The position numbers and the translations under genes were made by a program. Shown here in pieces: positions 61,469-64,000 of a DNA stretch of 64,000 bases; the first letter of the stretch is position 1; every line of letters starts with the position of its first letter. The DNA is from Streptomyces inusitatus (lineage in GTDB: Bacteria > Actinomycetota > Actinomycetes > Streptomycetales > Streptomycetaceae): assembly GCF_014651115.1 (NCBI RefSeq), contig NZ_BMWG01000014.1, positions 73,926 to 137,925 on the forward strand, read 5' to 3'. Under the pieces are notes generated by a model, which made no database searches, was not told where the DNA came from, and worked only from the letters and a program-made list of their open reading frames with translations.

Positions 61469-61888
61469 TCAGGGGGCAGGGGCCTCGGGTATGTAGTCCC
61501 CGAAGCTCCACACATTGCCTTCCACGTCCCGCACCAGATAGTCCCTGGCGCCGTACTCCTTGTCGCTCGGCGCGGTCACGACGTCCGCCCCGTGCTCCAC
61601 GGCCCTGCGGTGATGGGCGTCCACATCGTCGACATGGACGAACACCCCGGAGGGCCCGCCGCCGGCCGTCAGCCGGTCGAAGGCCCCGCCCGTGCCTTTG
61701 CTGCCCAGCATCACCATGCCGTTGCCGTAGGTCAGCTCGGCATGCGCGACCAGGCCCTCGCCGTCCTCGTACACCGCGTGCTCGGTGAAGCCGAAGGCCT
61801 CGGTCAGCTGCCGGATCGCGGCCCTGGCATCCGCGTACAACAGCGACGGACAGATGCTCGGCGATCCCTCGCCGGACGACTCCGCCAT
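61469..61888 (-). CDS. VOC superfamily protein (glyoxalase-like)
   Basis: A 139-aa protein with two beta-alpha-beta-beta-beta modules typical of VOC proteins (SICPSLLYADARAAIRQL, HAELTYGNGMVMLGS, VFVHVDDVDAHHRRA, VRDVEGNVWSFGDY). Such proteins may be resistance proteins, dioxygenases or glyoxalases; the PhnB-like form suggests no clear activity. The start is MAESSGEG; a longer frame is open upstream. Confidence 0.86.
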   Translation of the reverse strand: MAESSGEGSPSICPSLLYADARAAIRQLTEAFGFTEHAVYEDGEGLVAHAELTYGNGMVMLGSKGTGGAFDRLTAGGGPSGVFVHVDDVDAHHRRAVEHGADVVTAPSDKEYGARDYLVRDVEGNVWSFGDYIPEAPAP

Positions 61889-62014
61889 CTCCCTCACTCC
61901 TTCCGGCCCGCCGTCCACCCCGCGGTCCGCCGGTGTGCGAACCGCTGAGATGTGAACTGCGTCTCAGTCTGGCACCCGCCACTGACAATGCCCGCCCACA
62001 GCGCGTATCCCCAG

Positions 62015-62049
62015 CTCAAAGCCCTGGCTCAAGGCCCTGGCTCAAAGCC
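62015..62049. repeat. 13-bp tandem repeat near ypfJ 3' end
   Basis: Units CTCAAAGCCCTGG, CTCAAGGCCCTGG and CTCAAAGCC, directly before the stop side of the minus-strand peptidase gene. Confidence 0.8.
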
Positions 62050-62068
62050 TCACGAAGAGAGCGACGGG

Positions 62069-62956
62069 TCAGCGGAAGGTGTCGCAGCGTGCCATGTCCC
62101 CGCTCCGGTACCCCACGTCGAACCACCGCTGCCGCTGCGCCGCCGAGCCGTGCGTCCATGTCTCCGGAGTGACCCGCCCCTGATACCGCTCCTGGATCCG
62201 GTCGTCGCCGACCGAGGCCGCCGCGTCCAGCCCGTCCCCGATGTCCGCCTCCGTGAGGCTGGTCAGCAGCGGACGCCCGGTCTTCTCGTCCGGCGTCGTC
62301 GTCGCGTGATGCGCCCACACCCCCGCGTAGCAGTCCGCCTGGAGCTCCACCCGTACGGAATTGCTCGCCGCGCCCTGCCGCCCGTCCTGGGCCCTGCGCA
62401 GGGTCCCCATCAGGTTCTGCACATGGTGTCCGTACTCGTGCGCCACCACATACGCCTGCGAGAAGGGGCCGCCGGCCCCGAAGGTGTTCCGCAGATCGTC
62501 GAAGAACCCCAGGTCCAGATAGACCTGCCGGTCCGCCGGGCAGTAGAACGGCCCCACCGCCGAGGTCGCCGTCCCGCACGCGGTGTTCACCCGGCCCGTG
62601 AACATCACCGTCCGGGCGTCCGAGTAGCGCCCCTGCCGCCGGGGAAACTCCGCCCGCCAGAAGTCCTGCACACTGTTGACCACCGCGACGATCCGGCAGT
62701 CCTCCCGCGCGTTGGCGTCCGAGCCCCGCAGACAGGCCCGGCCCACCTCCGCCTGCGTCGACGCGGTCGCGACCGGCTCCGGCTCGCCGGAGGAGAGCCC
62801 CAGCCGATCGGGGCCCACTCCGAAGATCAGCCCCAGGATCAGCGCGATGATCCCCGCCACCCCTCCGCCGACGGCCGCCCTGCCGCCCGGGACGCGGCTC
62901 CCGCGCACATCCCTGACCTCGGACGTGTCCAGATCGGCGTCGTCGTCGAACTGCAT
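62069..62956 (-). CDS. YpfJ family neutral zinc metallopeptidase
   Basis: A 295-aa protein with a cytoplasmic acidic N-terminus, one membrane helix (residues ~29-47), and an extracellular domain with the zinc motif HEYGHH at 173-178 and a later ELQADCYAGVWAHH glutamate. Two cysteine pairs probably form disulfides. It is named YpfJ in E. coli; the substrate is unknown. Confidence 0.9.
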   Translation of the reverse strand: MQFDDDADLDTSEVRDVRGSRVPGGRAAVGGGVAGIIALILGLIFGVGPDRLGLSSGEPEPVATASTQAEVGRACLRGSDANAREDCRIVAVVNSVQDFWRAEFPRRQGRYSDARTVMFTGRVNTACGTATSAVGPFYCPADRQVYLDLGFFDDLRNTFGAGGPFSQAYVVAHEYGHHVQNLMGTLRRAQDGRQGAASNSVRVELQADCYAGVWAHHATTTPDEKTGRPLLTSLTEADIGDGLDAAASVGDDRIQERYQGRVTPETWTHGSAAQRQRWFDVGYRSGDMARCDTFR

Positions 62957-63128
62957 GGGCCACCGCCGTCGGGTCCGGTGCGACTGGACGGCCGCCTTGC
63001 CGCCCTGCGCCGAGTATCGACCGCACCGCCGGCCGTCGCCCCTTTTGTTCCCCCGCTCGCGCCGCCCCGGCGCCGAGCGCGCGACCGGCCCGCGAATACC
63101 ACTTGCAGGGCCCCGTTAGACTGGCCCC

Positions 63129-63152
63129 ATGGCCATTCTCCTTGTGCATTAG
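63129..63152 (+). CDS. Seven-residue leader ORF (MAILLVH) upstream of ABC-F gene
   Basis: ATG GCC ATT CTC CTT GTG CAT TAG, 54 bp before the ABC-F start. A TAGACT -10-like hexamer (63117-63122) lies 6 bp before the ATG, so the peptide may be translated from a leaderless start. Short uORFs are used for ribosome-mediated attenuation of antibiotic-responsive ABC-F genes. Confidence 0.5.
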   Translation: MAILLVH

Positions 63153-63206
63153 ACGGCATCGCAGCCTCATAAGCCCGTCCTTCCGCCGTCCACACCGCCC
63201 TGGAGT

Positions 63207-64000
63207 ATGTCCGTGATCACCGCTTCCGGTATCGAGCTGCGCGCCGGTGCCCGCATCCTCATCGAGTCCGCCTCCTTCCGCATCGCCAAGGGCGACCGCG
63301 TCGGTCTGGTCGGACGCAATGGCGCGGGCAAGACCACCCTCACCAAGTGCCTGGCCGGCGAGGGCATCCCCGCCGCCGGCACCATCACCCGCTCCGGCGA
63401 GGTCGGCTACCTCCCCCAGGACCCGCGCACCGGCGATCTCGACACCCTCGCCCGCGACCGCATCCTCTCCGCCCGCGACCTCGACTCCGTGCTGAGGAAG
63501 ATGCGGGAGAACGAGGACCGGATGGCGAACGGCCAGGGCGCCACCCGCGAGAAGGCGATGAAGAAGTACGAGCGCCTGGAGACGGAGTTCCTCACCAAGG
63601 GCGGGTACGCCGCCGAGGCCGAGGCCGCCACCATCGCCGCCGCGCTCGGCCTCCCCGACCGGGTGCTCGGCCAGCCCCTGCACACCCTCTCCGGCGGTCA
63701 GCGCCGCCGGGTCGAGCTCGCGCGCATCCTCTTCTCGGACGCCGACACCCTCCTGCTGGACGAGCCGACCAACCACCTCGACGCCGACTCGATCGTCTGG
63801 CTGCGCGATTATCTGAAGAGCTACCGAGGCGGCTTCATCGTCATCTCCCACGATGTCGAACTGGTCGAGACGGTCGTCAACAAGGTCTTCTACCTCGACG
63901 CCAACCGCTCCGCCATCGATGTCTACAACATGGGCTGGAAGCTCTACCAGCAGCAGCGCGAGGCCGATGAGAAGCGCCGCAAGCGCGAGCGCCAGAACGC
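63207..64000 (+). CDS. ABC-F family ATP-binding protein, 3' end cut by window edge
   Basis: The first ~264 residues are visible. The first nucleotide-binding domain has Walker A GRNGAGKTT, signature LSGGQRRR and Walker B LLLDEPTNHLD, followed by the start of the charged inter-domain linker (QQQREADEKRRKRERQ). There are no membrane domains; ABC-F proteins act on the ribosome in translation or antibiotic protection. Start at ATG 63207 with GGAG three bases before; GTG 63213 also possible. It lies behind a leader ORF. Confidence 0.92.
   Translation, partial: MSVITASGIELRAGARILIESASFRIAKGDRVGLVGRNGAGKTTLTKCLAGEGIPAAGTITRSGEVGYLPQDPRTGDLDTLARDRILSARDLDSVLRKMRENEDRMANGQGATREKAMKKYERLETEFLTKGGYAAEAEAATIAAALGLPDRVLGQPLHTLSGGQRRRVELARILFSDADTLLLDEPTNHLDADSIVWLRDYLKSYRGGFIVISHDVELVETVVNKVFYLDANRSAIDVYNMGWKLYQQQREADEKRRKRERQN

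Noticed and set aside
1..64000. tRNA, rRNA, CRISPR array, insertion sequence or prophage
   Set aside because: None of the characteristic sequences, spaced repeats or transposase/integrase products was found by reading both strands.

Overview
The window is a very high-GC chromosome segment from a Streptomyces-type actinobacterium. Codons are strongly G/C at the third position, GTG starts are common and ATGA/GTGA stop-start overlaps are frequent. From memory, the gene order follows the S. coelicolor block running from the zwf/opcA pentose-phosphate genes, through suf, dapD, the ectoine and cobalamin genes, to pitH2. No rRNA, tRNA, CRISPR array, insertion sequence or prophage was seen. Both ends cut genes: pgl on the left and an ABC-F ATPase on the right.

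Left part (1-11.1 kb). A minus-strand operon tkt-tal-zwf-opcA-pgl covers the oxidative and non-oxidative pentose phosphate pathway. It is followed by heme O synthase (ctaB) and heme A synthase (ctaA) for the aa3 oxidase, with a small conserved gene between them, and by a two-gene ABC exporter. The next unit (11.4-18 kb) is the sufR-B-D-Rieske-C-S-U-T iron-sulfur assembly operon, with a SufR-type palindrome on the sufR start codon and a strong terminator. Then come a DUF4184 membrane protein, an SMR efflux/TetR pair, dapD and a convergent dapA-like gene, a two-domain ABM monooxygenase behind a SoxR-like box, a secreted nuclease, a PhoX phosphatase, a TerD protein and a penicillin-binding protein.

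Middle part (32-45.4 kb). This holds a NarL-type two-component pair, a DsbA/FrnE-like oxidoreductase, a class V aminotransferase-fold protein, a MarR regulator divergent from an Old Yellow Enzyme, the ectABCD ectoine/hydroxyectoine operon, a second class V aminotransferase, an amidohydrolase and an LAETG-anchored surface protein.

Right part (45.4-64 kb). A cobalamin locus contains cobC, a CbiG-like gene, a ZIP transporter, cobB, cobO, a ChlID-type chelatase gene, cobQ and cobD, with a B12 riboswitch in front of cobD. The CbiG-like gene ends in what looks like the last ~50 residues of CobJ, as if the CobJ methyltransferase domain had been lost. No corrin-ring methyltransferase and no cobN is present here, so this locus looks reduced. 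After it come a PiT phosphate transporter with a clear PHO box, a class II aldolase, an alpha/beta hydrolase, a hypothetical protein related to another at 25.0-26.5 kb, a VOC protein, a YpfJ-type zinc peptidase, and an ABC-F gene preceded by a seven-residue leader ORF.

Most interesting for follow-up: the collapsed CbiG-CobJ gene and other small ORFs in the cob locus, the ABC-F leader peptide, a TerD fragment 2.7 kb from the intact gene, the SoxR and SufR operators, and a small Tudor-like protein with a structured leader.
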